Below, in pieces: positions 6,607 through 8,355 of a stretch of 8,355 nt of DNA. The notes below the pieces were generated by a model. That model was not told the origin of the DNA. It did not search any database and saw only the letters and a program-made list of their open reading frames with translations. Origin of the DNA: WJMT01 sp041686095 (GTDB taxonomy: Bacteria; Acidobacteriota; Aminicenantia; Aminicenantales; Aminicenantaceae); assembly GCA_041686095.1 (NCBI GenBank), contig JAWLEN010000098.1:1-8355 (forward strand). Direction: 5' to 3'. Every line of letters starts with the position of its first letter. The first letter of the stretch is position 1. The position numbers and the translations under genes are program-made.

Positions 6607-7836
6607 ATGGACCTATTTGATAAATGTAATACTGACAGCGGATATTTTGGAATATTCCGCGCTCAAGATGATTACTTCTTTACCCGCCCCATTTTAGACC
6701 CATTTCCTGGAACAAGAACTATTTTTAATGGAAAAAAGTGTATCCAGTGGTCTATCAACAATTATCTGGGGCTGGCTGAAAATAAAGAAATCAAAGAACT
6801 GTCTGAGAAAATAGTAAAAAAATACCCCTTAAGCGCTCCCATGGGGTCCAGAATGATGACCGGAAACACTAAATTTCACAAGGAATTAGAGCAAAAGCTG
6901 GCTGAATTCACGGAGAAAGAATCTGCTATTCTTTTTAATTATGGATACCTGGGAGTTTTGGGAACCATTGCTTCGTTAGTGGATCGAAACGACACCATTG
7001 TTATTGATAAGCTTTCGCACGCTTCTATGCTGGATGCCACCTTTTTAGCGTCAGGAAAATTTCGTGCTTACAGACACAATGATATGAACAGTCTGGAAAG
7101 CCATTTAAAGCGAATCAACAGAGACCGAAAAGGTGGTGTACTGATAGTGACCGAAGGAGTTTTTGGCATGCGGGGCGACCTTGCCGACCTTCCAAATATA
7201 TGCCAGCTCAAAGAAAAATATGATGCCCGTCTTTTTATCGACGACGCTCATGGTTTCGGAGTGATGAGTGAGAGCGGTCAAGGAACAGCTTCCTATTTCA
7301 ACCTACAGGATAAAATTGATATCTACTTTGGTACATTTGCCAAAGCTTTTGCCGCCATAGGTGGAGTCTCAGCCGCAGATAAAAAAGTGGTGGACTGGAT
7401 AAGGTACAATGCCAGAACTCAGGTCTTTGCCAAGAGCCTTCCCATAGTGTATGTAGAGGTGCTGAAAAAAACCCTAGAGATAGTTAAGAACGGAGCAGCC
7501 AGGCGAAAAAAGATGTTTGAAAATGCAGAAAGACTCAAGTCAGGACTATCCGATCTCGGCTACAACATTGGAAAAGGACGGTCCCCCATCACAGCTGTGT
7601 ATGTGCCAGCCGGTGACATGAAAATGGGAATGCAGATCATAACAAAATTAAGGGAATTGGGGATATTCATCACAGGGGTTATGTATCCAGTTGTTCCAAA
7701 GGGAATCATTTTATTTAGACTCATTCCTACCGCCACTCATACAAAAGAGGATATAGATAAAACCATCCAGGCATTCAGGACAGTCCGAGATAACCTTAAG
7801 TTAGACCTTGATTCTTTAAAACACGCAGCTTTATAA
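6607..7836 (+). CDS. spt: serine palmitoyltransferase-like PLP enzyme (alpha-oxoamine synthase family)
   Basis: A 409-residue cytosolic enzyme of the alpha-oxoamine synthase family (fold type I PLP enzymes: serine palmitoyltransferase, BioF, Kbl, HemA). These condense an amino acid with an acyl-CoA, releasing CoA and CO2. Visible landmarks are WSINNYLGLA (48-57), GSRMMTGNT (80-88), SHAS with ring-stacking His138, TEGVFGMRGD (182-191), DDAHGFG (212-218) with Asp212 and His215 contacting PLP, and GTFAKAFAAIGG (242-253) with Schiff-base Lys246. The TFAKxFAxIGG form and RLIPTATHT (371-379) resemble the Bacteroidetes serine palmitoyltransferase type more than BioF or Kbl, which usually show TLGKA-type motifs. 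Length and ends are complete. GGAGAGG lies three bases before the ATG. No other sphingolipid genes are visible, and a biotin or threonine-degradation role cannot be excluded from sequence alone. If the call is right it makes 3-ketosphinganine, the first step of sphingolipid synthesis. A probable membrane protease gene follows after 48 bases. Confidence 0.75.
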   Translation: MDLFDKCNTDSGYFGIFRAQDDYFFTRPILDPFPGTRTIFNGKKCIQWSINNYLGLAENKEIKELSEKIVKKYPLSAPMGSRMMTGNTKFHKELEQKLAEFTEKESAILFNYGYLGVLGTIASLVDRNDTIVIDKLSHASMLDATFLASGKFRAYRHNDMNSLESHLKRINRDRKGGVLIVTEGVFGMRGDLADLPNICQLKEKYDARLFIDDAHGFGVMSESGQGTASYFNLQDKIDIYFGTFAKAFAAIGGVSAADKKVVDWIRYNARTQVFAKSLPIVYVEVLKKTLEIVKNGAARRKKMFENAERLKSGLSDLGYNIGKGRSPITAVYVPAGDMKMGMQIITKLRELGIFITGVMYPVVPKGIILFRLIPTATHTKEDIDKTIQAFRTVRDNLKLDLDSLKHAAL

Positions 7837-7884
7837 CCAAAGGTTTGAATTTAAACGTAAAATAAGTTTGCCCGGGACAAATGA

Positions 7885-8355
7885 GTGTTGAGTCTTTTTA
7901 ACAAAATATCAGTTTTTCAGGAAGCCCTCCTTTTTATTTTTCTGGCTTTATTATCCTATGCTCTCTACTTTTTGGTTGCTCTTTCAAAACGAATAAAAAA
8001 TAAGTTCATCAGAAAACTTGGATCTGAAAAAACAAAAATATACTGGATATTATTCCAACGAGGAATTGGCGTTTTTCTCTATGGGCTCATTCCTGTGTTT
8101 GTGGCTTTTATGTCTTACCCAAAAAAAATTTCTTTCTATGGATTATCTTTTGTGAATTTCTTAGAATCCATTTCTTGGACTCTAGGAATATCTGCGATCA
8201 TCATCCCCTTCAGCATTCTGAATGCGCGGAGTCCTTTTCATCAAAAAAAATACCCGCAGATTCAAATTGATGAATGGAATTTGGGTCTGGTTTTTCTCAG
8301 TGCGTCATCATGGATTGTTTACCTTTTTGCCTATGAATTATTACTGAGAGGCCTC
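7885..8355 (+). CDS. probable CPBP-family intramembrane protease, 3' end beyond window
   Basis: An open frame with no stop runs from about 7885 to the window end (157 codons seen). An in-frame TGA at 7882-7884 limits the start to GTG 7885 or TTG 7888; the only Shine-Dalgarno-like bases are GGGA at 7874-7877, so the start is uncertain. The translation is strongly hydrophobic, with likely membrane segments near residues 11-33, 52-77, 97-112 and 131-150. The last residues read LFAYELLLRGL (147-157), matching motif 1 of CPBP (CAAX protease and bacteriocin-processing, Abi) glutamic-type intramembrane proteases, EExxxRG, with Tyr150 in the first Glu position, Glu151 kept, and Arg155-Gly156. The downstream motifs (FxxxH, HxxxN/D) would lie outside the window, so activity cannot be judged. 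It lies 48 bases after the serine palmitoyltransferase-like gene with no terminator between, so the two may be cotranscribed. Confidence 0.6.
   Translation, partial: MLSLFNKISVFQEALLFIFLALLSYALYFLVALSKRIKNKFIRKLGSEKTKIYWILFQRGIGVFLYGLIPVFVAFMSYPKKISFYGLSFVNFLESISWTLGISAIIIPFSILNARSPFHQKKYPQIQIDEWNLGLVFLSASSWIVYLFAYELLLRGL

Noticed and set aside
7867..7881. Imperfect palindrome TTTGCCCGGGACAAA before the membrane protease gene
   Set aside because: It has a mismatch, short arms and no T-tract, and the GGGA within it may simply be the weak ribosome binding site.

Overview
The window looks like chromosomal DNA from an uncultured or poorly characterised Gram-negative bacterium. The Gram-negative call rests on an outer-membrane beta-barrel protein with a signal peptide and terminal Phe. 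A secreted protein of the 'VWFA-related' (TIGR03436-like) type, two M14 peptidase-like proteins with Asp-rich insert loops, and a Bacteroidetes-style serine palmitoyltransferase-like enzyme would fit the Acidobacteriota/Aminicenantes sphere. That assignment is an inference from gene types, not from a marker gene. Apart from the first ~120 bases, the DNA is AT-rich.

Layout. Positions 1-117 hold a GC-rich block able to form several hairpins, probably a dispersed or structured repeat, followed by an AT-rich leader with a candidate promoter. Positions 407-1621 (+) encode a secreted VWFA-related protein whose metal-binding motif looks degenerate. It ends at a good intrinsic terminator (1636-1671). 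A strong sigma70-type promoter (1732-1760) with a palindrome over the expected transcription start (1762-1775) then drives a two-gene operon joined by an ATGA overlap: a 673-residue M14-fold protein (1800-3821) and a 586-residue M14 metallocarboxypeptidase-like protein (3818-5578). The second has a complete catalytic set (H97, E100, N246-R247, H292, E363). The first has lost all three zinc ligands, the Asn-Arg pair, and has Asp at the catalytic Glu position, although it keeps the overall layout, the Asp-rich loops and the C-terminal domain.

Convergent to this operon, an outer-membrane beta-barrel gene (5638-6438, -) starts at a TTG codon. It shares a divergent promoter region with a serine palmitoyltransferase-like gene (6607-7836, +), and the two promoters carry their -35 boxes in an 8-bp inverted repeat. 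A truncated membrane protein, probably a CPBP-family intramembrane protease, begins at about 7885 and runs off the window end just after its first active-site motif.

Functionally, most products act at or beyond the inner membrane: secreted peptidase/pseudopeptidase pair, secreted VWFA-related protein, outer-membrane barrel, sphingolipid-type lipid synthesis enzyme and membrane protease. The most notable item is the translationally coupled pair of one apparently dead and one apparently active M14 protein, which suggests a pseudoenzyme partner, regulator or substrate-binding subunit.
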